Shown: positions 8,462-16,775 of the stretch, piece after piece
How the letters are laid out: each line of letters begins with the position of its first letter
How positions within the stretch are numbered: position 1 is the first letter of the stretch
Translations under genes and position numbers: made by a program
Assembly: GCF_025061645.1 (NCBI RefSeq)
Contig: NZ_JANYMP010000001.1
Span: 800,213-839,076 of the forward strand
Source of the DNA: Umezawaea endophytica
Lineage (GTDB): Bacteria > Actinomycetota > Actinomycetes > Mycobacteriales > Pseudonocardiaceae
Direction: 5' to 3'
DNA: 38,864 bases
Notes under the pieces: generated by a model
Seen by the model: the letters and a program-made list of their open reading frames with translations, nothing else
Databases searched by the model: none
Told to the model about the DNA's origin: nothing

Positions 8462-10126
8462 TCAGCCGCCCAGCTTCCCGCGCATCTCGATGGCGATCTG
8501 CGCCGCGTCGAGGTTGGCCAGCGCGTTCGCCAGGACGTCCGCGTCGAACGTGCCGTTGTCGCGCGCGTCCAGCAGCGCCGACCGCTGCGCCGCGATGACC
8601 GCGAGCCGGTGGGTCTTCGCCGTGGTGAACCCCTCCGGCGTGCGCTCGACCTCGGGGAGCGGCGGGACCGTCTCGGCGCTCGACTTCAGCAGCTCCACGA
8701 TCCCGGCCCACTCGGCGGCGGTCTGCTCGTCGGCCGCGGCGGGGTCGGCGGCGGGCGTGATCCGGCGGAGCAGGGGGCCGATGGTGCCGCCCTGGACCAC
8801 GAGGGACATCAGCGCGACCGCGAACGCGATGAGCACGAGCACCGAGCGCTGCGGGGTGTCCTCGGGGAGCGTCTGCGCCGCGGCCACGGTCACCGCGCCG
8901 CGCATGCCCGCCCACACGACCGCCGTGCCGTCGCGCCACCCGAGCGGCTGGCGGAGGAAGTAGTCGATGTCGGCGAGCAGGCGGGTGACCCGGAGCGCGA
9001 ACCGGTCCAGTTCCCGTTCCGACGGCCGCCGCCCGCGGGTGTTCACCTCCCCGAACGTCTCCTGCACGCCCTCCGGCGTCCCCATGCGGTCCCGCATGCC
9101 CTGGACCCTGGGCTGCATCCTCTCGCGCCGCCTGGCGCGCCTGGCGAGGGTGCGGAGCAGCGGGGCGATGTACGCGGCGCGCACCAGGACCGTCAGCGCG
9201 AGCGCCCCGGCCGCGACGAGCACGGACGCGCCGACCCCGGCGTGGTCGCGCTCGACGTTCTCCACGACCGACTTGATCTGCACGCCCATCGACAGGAACA
9301 CCGCGCCTTCCAGGACCAGTTCCACCGTGCGCCAGTTCTGCCAGTCCGACAGGCGGTTCTGCGGCGAGAGGTCGCGCGGCGCGCGGATGCCGGTGGCGAG
9401 ACCCGCGACGACGGCCGCGACGAGACCGGACGCCCCGAGGTGCTCGGCGGGCACGGACGCCAGGAACGGCACCGTGAACGACAGGACCGTGTTGACCGTC
9501 GGGTCCGTCACCCGCTTGCGGACCACCAGGTTGAGCCACCCGACCAGCCCGCCGATCACCAGCGCGACGGCGACCGAGTAGGAGAACGTGCCGACCGAGC
9601 CCCAGAACGAGAACGTCGCGGCCGTCGCGACGATCGCGGTGCGCAACAGCACCAGCGCGGTCGCGTCGTTGAGCAGGCTCTCCCCGTCGAGCATCGCCAC
9701 GACCCGCTTGGACACCGACGTCCGCTTGACGATCGACGTCGCCACGGCGTCGGTCGGGCTGATGATCGCCCCGAGCGCGACCCCCCACGCGAACCCGAGG
9801 CCGGGGACGACGAGCGTGAAGAACCACCCGAGCAGCAGCGCGGTGCCCACGACGAGGACGACGGACAGTCCGCTGATCGCCCCGAACTCGCGGCGGAAGT
9901 TCATCGACGGCATCGACACCGCCGACGAGTACAGCAGCGGCGGCAGGACTCCTTCCAGGATCCACTCGGGTTCGACGTGCACCGACTCGAACACCGGCAG
10001 GAAGCTCGCCGCGACCCCGATCGCGACGAGCACCAGCGGCGCCGCGACCCCCAGGCGCGGGCCGAAGACGGTCGCGGCGGCGATCACCACGAACCCGGTC
10101 ACGATCACCACGAGCAGTTCGGTCAC
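8462..10126 (-). CDS. CPA1-family Na+/H+ antiporter
   Basis: The protein has 554 aa, with about 12 hydrophobic segments in the first 420 residues and a charged cytoplasmic tail. Family signatures are visible: SPTDAVATSIV (residues 123-133) in the unwound helix and the ion-binding ND pair in GESLLND (148-154). A late helix carries WAGMRGAVTVAAAQTLP, typical of bacterial NhaP/CPA1 proteins. It exchanges protons for Na+ (or K+) across the plasma membrane for pH and salt homeostasis. A charged loop after helix 8 (RRARRRERM and following, about residues 330-380) is longer than in minimal members. The start is GTG with a weak GGGTGG before it. It appears monocistronic and is not functionally tied to its neighbours. 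Confidence 0.9.
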   Translation of the reverse strand: MTELLVVIVTGFVVIAAATVFGPRLGVAAPLVLVAIGVAASFLPVFESVHVEPEWILEGVLPPLLYSSAVSMPSMNFRREFGAISGLSVVLVVGTALLLGWFFTLVVPGLGFAWGVALGAIISPTDAVATSIVKRTSVSKRVVAMLDGESLLNDATALVLLRTAIVATAATFSFWGSVGTFSYSVAVALVIGGLVGWLNLVVRKRVTDPTVNTVLSFTVPFLASVPAEHLGASGLVAAVVAGLATGIRAPRDLSPQNRLSDWQNWRTVELVLEGAVFLSMGVQIKSVVENVERDHAGVGASVLVAAGALALTVLVRAAYIAPLLRTLARRARRRERMQPRVQGMRDRMGTPEGVQETFGEVNTRGRRPSERELDRFALRVTRLLADIDYFLRQPLGWRDGTAVVWAGMRGAVTVAAAQTLPEDTPQRSVLVLIAFAVALMSLVVQGGTIGPLLRRITPAADPAAADEQTAAEWAGIVELLKSSAETVPPLPEVERTPEGFTTAKTHRLAVIAAQRSALLDARDNGTFDADVLANALANLDAAQIAIEMRGKLGG

Positions 10127-10288
10127 GCGCCCACCCTGACACCACTCCGGCCCGCCCCCGTGGATTTCCCGGCGACCGTGTCGGGTGGACGGTCCACAAG
10201 GGAGTCACGACCCATCCGACCCGGCCCCCACCCGGCTGAACCACCGCCGAGAACCCGCACGACCACCGGGCCACTCCCCGACCGGCCC

Positions 10289-11860
10289 CTACTCACCGAA
10301 CCACCGCCGAACGGCCCGCTCGAACCCCTCACGACCGGGCTCGCGGTCGCCAGTCCAGGCGACGACGCCGTCGGGGCGGACGAGCACGGCGCCGCGTCCC
10401 AGGTCGTCCACCGCTCGCCCGGCCGCGTACCGCACGCGGTCCTCCCAGCCCGCGGCCGGAGCGCGCAGGCGCTCGTCGGCGCTGAAGTCGAGCAGCACGC
10501 CCCGCCCGTCCCGCACCAGGTCGCCGAGGCGGGTCCCGTCCTCCAGGCGGAACTCCGGGGCGTTGCGGCCGATCAGCGGGTCCTCGTCGCCGAGGTCGTA
10601 GCGGATCGAGGTCCCCGACGTCCGGTCGAACACGTAGGTCGTCCCGCCGCGGGTCCCGAGCAGGTCGCGGACCACGCCCTGGAGCGCTTCGGCGTGCGAG
10701 CCCGGCCGCATGGTCGCCACCTGGGCGCGCGACCAGTCGAGCACCCGCGCACCGATCGGGTGCCGCTCGCGGGTGTAGGTGTCGAGGAGCCCGTCCGGCG
10801 CGTGCCCCCGCACGGTCGCCGCGAGCTTCCACCCCAGGTTCACGGCGTCGCCGATGCCGAGGTTGAGCCCCTGCCCGCCCAGCGGGGAGTGGATGTGGGC
10901 GGCGTCGCCCGCGAGCAGGACGCGGCCCCGCCGGTAGGTCGTCGTCTGCATCGCCCGGTCGGTGAAGGTCGAGGCGAGGTGGACCTCGCTCAGCGTCACG
11001 TCGGTGCCGGACACCCGGCGCAGGACCGCCTGGAGGTGCTCGGCGGTCGGCGGTCGGGAGCGGTCGAACGCGCCGCCGTCGAAGTCCTGGATGCCGAGGT
11101 GTCCGGGGAAGGGCGACTGGAGGTACATGCCGGTCGGCGTCAGCGTGAAGCCGGGGCGCAGCTTCTCGGGATCGGCGATGGTGGCGTGCACGGCGTAGCC
11201 GGTGAACATCGGCTCGGTGCCGACGAAGTCGAAGCCCGCGAGCCCGCGCACGGCGCTGCGGCCACCGTCGCAGCCGACCAGCCAGCGCGCCGGGTGCTCG
11301 TGCCCACCGGCGTGCGCGACCACGCCGCCCTCGTCCTGCGTGACGGCCGAGACCGCGACACCGCGCCGAACCTCCACGCCGAGCTTCTCCGCCCGCTCGG
11401 ACAGCACCGCCTCGACCGCTTCGAGGCTCGTCATCACGCCGTCCACCACCGGGCTGGGCAGCCGGAACGGCAGCGCGGTCACGTCGACGTCGGCCGGGTC
11501 GAGCATCATCCCGGCGAAGTGGCTCACACCGCGAGGTGCTCGCGGCTCGTCCCCGCCCGGAGCGTCGCGGACGCCCGACGCCGTCAGCAGCGCGTCCAGC
11601 ATCCCGCGCCGGTAGAACGCCTCGACCGACCCGGCGGACAGCCCCCGCATCCCGAGCGGGTTCGCCTTCCACGGGGTGCGGGGCTCCGGTTCCCGTTCGA
11701 GCACCAGGACGGAGCAGCCCGCGAGGCCGAGTTCGCAGGCCAGGAACAGGCCCACCGGACCCGCCCCGACGATCACCACGTCGTGCGCGGGAGAGCCGAG
11801 GGGTGGGTCGAGCGCTTCCAGGGGAGCGCGCCCGCTGGTCCGATCCGAGCCGTGCGTCAT
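10289..11860 (-). CDS. FAD-dependent aromatic-ring-type monooxygenase (rifampicin monooxygenase/PheA-like)
   Basis: The protein has 523 aa. A Rossmann FAD motif VIVGAGPVG lies at residues 29-37. The DG motif is in VGCDGGRSAVR and the GD motif in LLAGDAAHIHSPLGGQGLN, giving all three signatures of class A flavoprotein hydroxylases. A C-terminal thioredoxin-like extension (ending in DDLGRGAVLVRPDGVVAWTG) matches the phenol hydroxylase / rifampicin monooxygenase / polyketide oxygenase branch. It hydroxylates an aromatic compound with NAD(P)H and O2. In actinomycetes such enzymes serve antibiotic tailoring, antibiotic inactivation or aromatic breakdown, and the sequence does not decide between them. 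The ATG of MTHGSDRTSG has a strong GGAGG six bases upstream, so the 33-residue arginine-rich extension ahead of it was dropped. It diverges from the SARP regulator with tandem repeats between them. Confidence 0.88.
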   Translation of the reverse strand: MTHGSDRTSGRAPLEALDPPLGSPAHDVVIVGAGPVGLFLACELGLAGCSVLVLEREPEPRTPWKANPLGMRGLSAGSVEAFYRRGMLDALLTASGVRDAPGGDEPRAPRGVSHFAGMMLDPADVDVTALPFRLPSPVVDGVMTSLEAVEAVLSERAEKLGVEVRRGVAVSAVTQDEGGVVAHAGGHEHPARWLVGCDGGRSAVRGLAGFDFVGTEPMFTGYAVHATIADPEKLRPGFTLTPTGMYLQSPFPGHLGIQDFDGGAFDRSRPPTAEHLQAVLRRVSGTDVTLSEVHLASTFTDRAMQTTTYRRGRVLLAGDAAHIHSPLGGQGLNLGIGDAVNLGWKLAATVRGHAPDGLLDTYTRERHPIGARVLDWSRAQVATMRPGSHAEALQGVVRDLLGTRGGTTYVFDRTSGTSIRYDLGDEDPLIGRNAPEFRLEDGTRLGDLVRDGRGVLLDFSADERLRAPAAGWEDRVRYAAGRAVDDLGRGAVLVRPDGVVAWTGDREPGREGFERAVRRWFGE

Positions 11861-11903
11861 CGTTTTCCTCCGTCGTCCGTGGTGCCCGCACAGTCGCGCG
11901 GGC

Positions 11904-11936
11904 CGCTCACACGGGGCGCACGCGGCGCTCACACGT
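11904..11936. promoter_or_regulatory. Three tandem 11-bp repeats, predicted SARP binding site
   Basis: In the 113-bp region between the divergent monooxygenase and SARP genes lie CGCTCACACGG, GGCGCACGCGG and CGCTCACACGT, head to tail with an 11-bp period. Copies 1 and 3 are identical over 10 bases and copy 2 matches at 7 of 10. SARP proteins are known to bind heptamer direct repeats spaced 11 or 22 bp. The site is 38 bp before the SARP start and 44 bp before the monooxygenase start, so it could serve either or both. Confidence 0.6.
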
Positions 11937-11973
11937 TTTGGCGGCACGGGGCCGCGCACGCGAAGATCGGGAG

Positions 11974-14900
11974 ATGAACCGGCTGCGCGTCACGCTGCTC
12001 GGCGCGTTCCAGGCGTCGCGCGGTGACGTCGTCCTGCCCGTTCCGGGCGCTCGGCTGCGCGGCCTGGTCGTGCGGCTGGCGCTGGCGGGTGGACGGCCGG
12101 TCGAGCCGGGTGTCCTCGTCGACGCGATCTGGGCCGAGGCCCCGCCCGCGGGCGCCGCCCACGCCTTGCAGGCCCTCGTCTCCCGGCTGCGCCGGGCGCT
12201 GGGCTCCCCCGACGCCGTCACGCAGGTCGCGGGCGGCTACCGGCTCGCCGTGGACGAGGCCGACGTGGACGCGCCGCGGTTCGAACGGCTCGCCGCCGAC
12301 GGCCGGCAGCGCCTGCGCGCGGGTGACCCGAACGCCGCGGCGGCCGTGCTCGGCGAAGCCGTGGCGCTGTGGGGCAACCGCGCGGGCACTGAGCCCACGG
12401 CCGTCGCCGCGGTGGCGCCCGCCGCCGCGACCCGGCTGGCCCACACCTCCGTCGAGGCCGTCGCCGACCTCGCCGACGCCGAACTGTCCCTCGGCCGTGC
12501 CGACGCGGCGGCCACCCGCCTGACCGCCCTGCTCGCCGAGCACCCCGTCCACGAGCGCGCCGCCGCGCTGCTCATGGACGCGCTCGCCGCGGGCGGGCGC
12601 CAGGCCGACGCCCTCGCCCTGTACGAGCGGGTCCGCGAGGCACTGGCGGACGTCCTCGGCACCGATCCCGGCACCGCTCTGCGGGAACGCCACCTGGGCC
12701 TGCTGCGCGCCGAACGGCCCACCGTCGAGCGGACCAGGCCGAGCACCCTGCCCGTTCCACTGACCAGCTTCGTCGGCCGTGACGCCGACCTGGCCCGGAT
12801 CGACGCGCTGCTCGCCGCCGGACGCCTGGTCACCGTGCTGGGTCCCGGCGGCGCGGGCAAGACGCGCCTCGCCGTCGAAGCCGTCCGCCGCCGCGAGCAC
12901 CACGACGGCGCCTGGATGATCGACCTGGCCTCGGTCACCGAACCGGCCAAGGTGGGCGCCGCCGTGCTCGCCGGGACCGGGTCGCGCGGCGGCGCGCTGT
13001 TCGAGGCCCGGCCGCGGGCCGACGGCGACGAGGTCGACCTGCTCGTCGACCGGTTCGGCGGCCGGGAGGTCCTGCTGCTGGTCGACAACTGCGAGCACCT
13101 GGTCGACGCCGTCGCCCACCTGGTCACGGCGCTGCTGTCCCGGTGCGCCGGGCTGCGCGTGCTCGCCACCAGCCGGGAACCCCTCTCCGTCGACGGCGAG
13201 GCGCTGGTGCCGCTCGGCCCGCTCGCGCTGCCGGAGCCGGACGACGGCGTCGACCAGGCCCGGCGAGCGGCGGCGGTGCGGCTGTTCGCCGAGCGGGCCG
13301 TCGCCGTGCGCCCCGGCTTCGCCGTCGACGACACCACGCTGCCCGACGTCGTGCGCGTCGTTCGCGGCCTGGACGGGATGCCGCTGGCGCTCGAACTGGC
13401 CGCGGCCCGGCTGCGGACGCTGTCGCTGCCCGAACTCGCCGACGGGCTCTCGGACCGGTTCCGCCTGCTCACCACGGGCAGCCGCACCGCGCTGCCCCGC
13501 CACCGGACGCTGCGCGCGGTCATCGCCTGGAGCTGGGACCTGCTCGGCGAGCACGAGCGCACGGTCGTCGAACGCGTCTCGGTCCTGCCCGGCGGTGTCA
13601 CCCGCGCCTCGGCCACCGCGGTCTGCGCGGGCACGGCGGTCCCGGCCGACGAGATCCCCGAACTGCTCGCGGGCCTCGTCGACCGGTCGCTCCTGCACCT
13701 CGCGCCCGACCCCGGCCGCTACCGGGTGCTGGAGACGATCCGCGAGTACGGCGTCGACCGCCTGGCCTCGACGGACGCCCTCGGCACCGTCCGCGACCTG
13801 GCCGCCGACCACTTCACCCGGCTGGTGGCCCGGTGCGATGCCGAGCTGCGCGGGCCCGACCAGGTGACGGCCATCCGGACCATCGGTGCCGAGTACGACA
13901 ACGCGCTGGCCGCCCTGCGCCGCCGGTGCGACACCGGCGACGCCGCGGGTGCGGTCGCCCTCGCACTGAGCCTGACCTGGTACTGGCGGATGCTCGGCAG
14001 GCTGCCCGACGCGCTGTACTGGCTGGGCGAGGCGCTGGCGGTGCCCGGCGGCGAGCCGACTCCCGACCGGGACTGCGCCCAGGCGATCCTCCTGCTCAAC
14101 CGGCCGGGCCCGACCGCGGACGCGCAGCGGCGGGAGCTGGCCGACCGGCTGCTCGCGTACCCGGAGCTGCCGGGCCCGCACGCCGCGCTCGCCGCGCACC
14201 TGCACGGGGAGAAGACCTGGCTCGCGATCATCGGGCGCCTGGCCGACGGCGACGACGTGTGGCTGTCCGGGCTGGCCCGGCTGTTCCGGGCCCAGTTCGC
14301 CGAGAACGCGGGCGAACTCGACCGGATGCGCGTGGACCTGGAGGCGGCCCTGGTGAGCTTCCGCCAGGTCGGCGACCGCTGGTGCCAGGCCGACGCCCTC
14401 CAGACGCGCTCCCAGTCGCGGCAGTACGACGACCTCGACGGCGCGCTGGCGGACCTGCGCGAGGCCAGGGCGCTGGCGGACGAGTTCGGCCCGCTCAGCC
14501 TCGGCGACGAGGTGTACGGCGACCTGCGCTGGATCGACCTGCACCTGCGGCGCGGCGACACCGACCTGGCGATCACCATGATCGACTCGACCCGTGAGCG
14601 CGCGCGGCGCGCGGCCTCGGAGGAGATGCTGGTCCTGCTCGACGCGCGGGAGGCCGACTTCCGGGTGCGGCTCGGCGACCTGGACCGGGCGCGCGACCTG
14701 CTCGACACCGCCGACCGCGGCCCGCACGGCGGCGCCACGCTCTCCGGCGACCACGTGCGGACGCTGATCGGCAGCGTGCGGACCGCGCTCCGCCTGGAAA
14801 CGGGTGACCTCGAGGGCGCGGAGGAGTCGCTGGCCAGTGCGTACGCGGCGGCGCTGAGTTCTCGGGACCTGCCGATCCTGTCGCTGGTGGCGGTGAACGC

Positions 14901-15165
14901 GGCGGCTCTCGCCGACGCGCGCGGCCGTCACGACGACGCCGCCGTCCTGCTCGGCGCCGCCTCCCGCCTGCGCGGCGCCCACGACCGCACCGACCGGCAG
15001 ATCCGCGAGCTGACCCGTCGAGGGCGGGCGTCCCTCGGCGAGGACGCCTTCGCCTCGGCGTATGAGAAGGGTTGGGGCCTGGACGGGAAGTCGGCCGCAA
15101 CCGAGGTCGACCCGGCCCGACGGCACCGGAAACCAGGTGCGGACCACCGGCCCGGTGGTGTCTGA
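11974..15165 (+). CDS. Large SARP/AfsR-type regulator (DNA-binding, BTAD, NB-ARC, TPR)
   Basis: The protein has 1063 aa. Residues 1-95 are an OmpR-like winged helix (RLRVTLLGAF, LVSRLRRALG, GGYRL). Residues 100-245 are the bacterial transcriptional activation domain (DPGTALRERH). Residues 260-600 are an NB-ARC/STAND ATPase with P-loop GPGGAGKT (290-297), Walker B region LLLVDNCEHL and GMPLALELAAARL. The C-terminal half is helical repeats of TPR type. This is the AfsR-like layout of activators of secondary metabolism. The ATG follows GGGAG closely. It diverges from the FAD monooxygenase, its most likely target, and the GNAT gene follows 7 bp after its stop. No polyketide or peptide synthase is in the window, so it may control only this small unit or genes elsewhere. 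Confidence 0.92.
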   Translation: MNRLRVTLLGAFQASRGDVVLPVPGARLRGLVVRLALAGGRPVEPGVLVDAIWAEAPPAGAAHALQALVSRLRRALGSPDAVTQVAGGYRLAVDEADVDAPRFERLAADGRQRLRAGDPNAAAAVLGEAVALWGNRAGTEPTAVAAVAPAAATRLAHTSVEAVADLADAELSLGRADAAATRLTALLAEHPVHERAAALLMDALAAGGRQADALALYERVREALADVLGTDPGTALRERHLGLLRAERPTVERTRPSTLPVPLTSFVGRDADLARIDALLAAGRLVTVLGPGGAGKTRLAVEAVRRREHHDGAWMIDLASVTEPAKVGAAVLAGTGSRGGALFEARPRADGDEVDLLVDRFGGREVLLLVDNCEHLVDAVAHLVTALLSRCAGLRVLATSREPLSVDGEALVPLGPLALPEPDDGVDQARRAAAVRLFAERAVAVRPGFAVDDTTLPDVVRVVRGLDGMPLALELAAARLRTLSLPELADGLSDRFRLLTTGSRTALPRHRTLRAVIAWSWDLLGEHERTVVERVSVLPGGVTRASATAVCAGTAVPADEIPELLAGLVDRSLLHLAPDPGRYRVLETIREYGVDRLASTDALGTVRDLAADHFTRLVARCDAELRGPDQVTAIRTIGAEYDNALAALRRRCDTGDAAGAVALALSLTWYWRMLGRLPDALYWLGEALAVPGGEPTPDRDCAQAILLLNRPGPTADAQRRELADRLLAYPELPGPHAALAAHLHGEKTWLAIIGRLADGDDVWLSGLARLFRAQFAENAGELDRMRVDLEAALVSFRQVGDRWCQADALQTRSQSRQYDDLDGALADLREARALADEFGPLSLGDEVYGDLRWIDLHLRRGDTDLAITMIDSTRERARRAASEEMLVLLDAREADFRVRLGDLDRARDLLDTADRGPHGGATLSGDHVRTLIGSVRTALRLETGDLEGAEESLASAYAAALSSRDLPILSLVAVNAAALADARGRHDDAAVLLGAASRLRGAHDRTDRQIRELTRRGRASLGEDAFASAYEKGWGLDGKSAATEVDPARRHRKPGADHRPGGV

Positions 15166-15172
15166 TCCGCGC

Positions 15173-16039
15173 ATGGCGATCGAGGTGGACCAGCCGGGGG
15201 TCGACGGGCCGGACAGGGCCGGGGACGCGCTGCGGGCGTGGCAGGCCGAGGGGGCGCCGACGCACCTGCACCCCGGTGACCTGGGCTGGTTCCGGCGGTT
15301 CGGCGCGGAGGCGACGGCCGCGGCGGTCCGGACCTGGAGCCGGGCCGGGCGGGTCCTCGCCGTCGGCCTGCTCGACGGACCCGGCCTGGTGCGGCTGACG
15401 ACCGCGCCGGACGCCCGGCGGGACGAGGAGCTGGCGCGGCGGCTGGTCGTGGACCTGACCGGGCCGGAGCGCGGGGTGCTGCCCGCGGGCAGGGCGAACG
15501 TCGAGGCGCCTGCGGACGCGCTGCTCCAGGAGCTGCTGCCCGAGCACGGCTGGACCACCGACGAGCCGTGGACACCGCTGCGCCGCGACCTCACCGAGCC
15601 GGTGGAGGACCCCGGCGTGCGGGTCGAGGTGGTCGGGCCGGGGTCGGCGGACGTGCGGGCCGCCGTGCAGCGCGCGTCGTTCGACCGGTCGACGTTCACC
15701 GACGGGAGCTGGCGCGCGATGGCGGCCGGTCCGCTCTACGCCGACGCCCGGTGCCTGGTCGCCCACGACGAGCAGGGCACCGCGGTGGCGGCGGTGACGG
15801 TGTGGTCGGCCGGTCCGGGCAGACCGGGGCTCCTCGAACCGATGGGCGTGCACCGGGACCACCGGCGGCGCGGCCACGGCAGGGCGATCAGCGTCGCCGC
15901 CGCGGCCGCTCTCCGCGACCTGGGCTCGTCGAGCGCGATCGTCTGCACCCCCAGCTCCAACACCGGCGCCGTCGCCACCTACGAGTCGGCCGGGTTCCGG
16001 CGGCTCCCGGAGGTCCGGGACCTGTACCGGAGTGCCTAG
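15173..16039 (+). CDS. GNAT-family N-acetyltransferase
   Basis: The protein has 288 aa. The C-terminal half (from about residue 145) is a complete GNAT fold: the acetyl-CoA loop is GVHRDHRRRGHGRAI, followed by SSNTGAVATYESAGFR and a final aromatic-containing strand. The N-terminal half resembles a degenerate second GNAT domain, as in tandem actinobacterial GNATs. The acceptor substrate is unknown. It starts 7 bp after the SARP regulator and is probably translated from the same mRNA, although no Shine-Dalgarno sequence is obvious. It may modify a product or drug linked to the neighbouring monooxygenase, which is inference. A strong hairpin follows its end. Confidence 0.85.
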   Translation: MAIEVDQPGVDGPDRAGDALRAWQAEGAPTHLHPGDLGWFRRFGAEATAAAVRTWSRAGRVLAVGLLDGPGLVRLTTAPDARRDEELARRLVVDLTGPERGVLPAGRANVEAPADALLQELLPEHGWTTDEPWTPLRRDLTEPVEDPGVRVEVVGPGSADVRAAVQRASFDRSTFTDGSWRAMAAGPLYADARCLVAHDEQGTAVAAVTVWSAGPGRPGLLEPMGVHRDHRRRGHGRAISVAAAAALRDLGSSSAIVCTPSSNTGAVATYESAGFRRLPEVRDLYRSA

Positions 16040-16085
16040 CGCGGCGACCGCTCGCCACCCCCGGGACGCGAGCGGTCACCCGGCT

Positions 16086-16125
16086 GATCCACGGGTGGCC
16101 CCGGCTCCGGGGCCACCCGTGGATC
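16086..16125. terminator. Strong bidirectional terminator hairpin
   Basis: A perfect 19-bp inverted repeat (outer arm GATCCACGGGTGGCC) with a 2-nt centre sits between the convergent GNAT (ends 16039) and AhpD-like (ends 16124) genes. Its right arm runs into the stop codon of the minus-strand gene. It can stop transcription from both sides. Confidence 0.85.
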
Positions 16126-16609
16126 ACTCCTTCGCGGCGGCGAACATGCCCGGCTCGTAGGACCCGGCCGGGTTGCGCACGATCACGTTCATCCGGTTGG
16201 CCGCGTTGATCAGGGCGACCACGCAGACCAGTGCGGCGACCTGGTCGTCGTCGTAGTGCTTGCGCACCAAGGCCCAGGTCTCGTCCGACACGCCGTCGTG
16301 GGCGTCGGCGATCCGGGTGCCCTCCTCGGCGAGCGCCAGCGCGGCCCGTTCGGCGTCGGTGAACACGGTGGCCTCGCGCCAGGCGGCGACCAGGTTGAGC
16401 CGGACCGGGGTCTCGCCCGCGGCCGCGGCGTCCTTGCTGTGCATGTCGACGCAGAAGCCGCAGCCGTTGATCTGGCTGGCGCGCAGCAGCACCAGCTCCT
16501 GGGTGGGCTTCGGCAGCGCCGCCTGGTCGAGCACCTGGGCGGCGGCGAAGAAGCGCTTGCCGAACTTCGCGGCGATCTCGTTGCCGAGCAGGTCGAATCG
16601 GGCGTTCAT
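16124..16609 (-). CDS. Carboxymuconolactone decarboxylase/AhpD-like protein, probable ECF41 target
   Basis: The protein has 161 aa, a single CMD/AhpD-fold domain. The redox motif is intact: Cys50 and Cys53 in NGCGFC with His57 four residues on (CVDMH), the arrangement of alkylhydroperoxidase AhpD. It probably acts as a thiol-dependent peroxidase or related oxidoreductase in the cytoplasm; the substrate is unknown. I chose the ATG of MNARFDLL, preceded by GAGG, and rejected a longer arginine-rich extension. It diverges from the SigJ-type sigma factor. CMD-family genes are the best-known neighbours and targets of ECF41 sigma factors, and its promoter region matches that class (see 16651-16677). 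Confidence 0.88.
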   Translation of the reverse strand: MNARFDLLGNEIAAKFGKRFFAAAQVLDQAALPKPTQELVLLRASQINGCGFCVDMHSKDAAAAGETPVRLNLVAAWREATVFTDAERAALALAEEGTRIADAHDGVSDETWALVRKHYDDDQVAALVCVVALINAANRMNVIVRNPAGSYEPGMFAAAKE

Positions 16610-16650
16610 GACGTGGTCCTCACTCGTCGTCGTGCGGTGGACGACCAGAA

Positions 16651-16677
16651 GACGTCGCCTCCGCGAACCCCGTGACA
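16651..16677 (-). promoter_or_regulatory. Predicted ECF41-type promoter of the AhpD-like gene
   Basis: On the minus strand TGTCACG (16677-16671) is followed after exactly 16 bp by CGTC (16654-16651), 42 bp before the ATG. This fits the TGTCAC / CGTC promoter class reported for ECF41 sigma factors and is matched by an equivalent promoter facing the other way. Confidence 0.7.
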
Positions 16678-16711
16678 GCACGGGGATGTGACGAGTGCCA
16701 TGGACGCCCGC

Positions 16712-16738
16712 TGTCACGGAACGGGGGCGTCCGGCGTC
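16712..16738 (+). promoter_or_regulatory. Predicted ECF41-type autoregulated promoter of sigJ
   Basis: TGTCACG (16712-16718), a 16-bp spacer and CGTC (16735-16738) lie 38 bp before the sigma factor ATG. The element and spacing are identical to those of the divergent AhpD-like gene, so the sigma factor probably drives both. Confidence 0.7.
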
Positions 16739-16775
16739 TGCTGGGTGACACGGGCGAAGGCGGACAGGAGTCACC

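Noticed and set aside
10238-10310. A 13-bp direct repeat GAACCACCGCCGA at 10238 and 10298, exactly 60 bp apart.
   Set aside because: The second copy lies in the 3' end of the monooxygenase coding sequence. It has no symmetry or promoter context and is probably GC-rich coincidence.
8609-11977. A 1122-codon plus-strand frame crossing the antiporter and FAD monooxygenase genes.
   Set aside because: It spans two real genes and their intergenic gap on the other strand and shows no domain.
11929-15699. A 1256-codon open frame on the minus strand opposite the SARP and GNAT genes.
   Set aside because: It is a low-complexity Arg/Gly/Glu/Gln shadow. The plus strand carries clear SARP, NB-ARC and GNAT motifs over the same bases.
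11974-16039. The SARP regulator as a sign of an antibiotic biosynthetic cluster.
   Set aside because: No polyketide synthase, peptide synthetase, terpene cyclase or RiPP gene occurs in the window. Only a tailoring-type monooxygenase and a GNAT are present.
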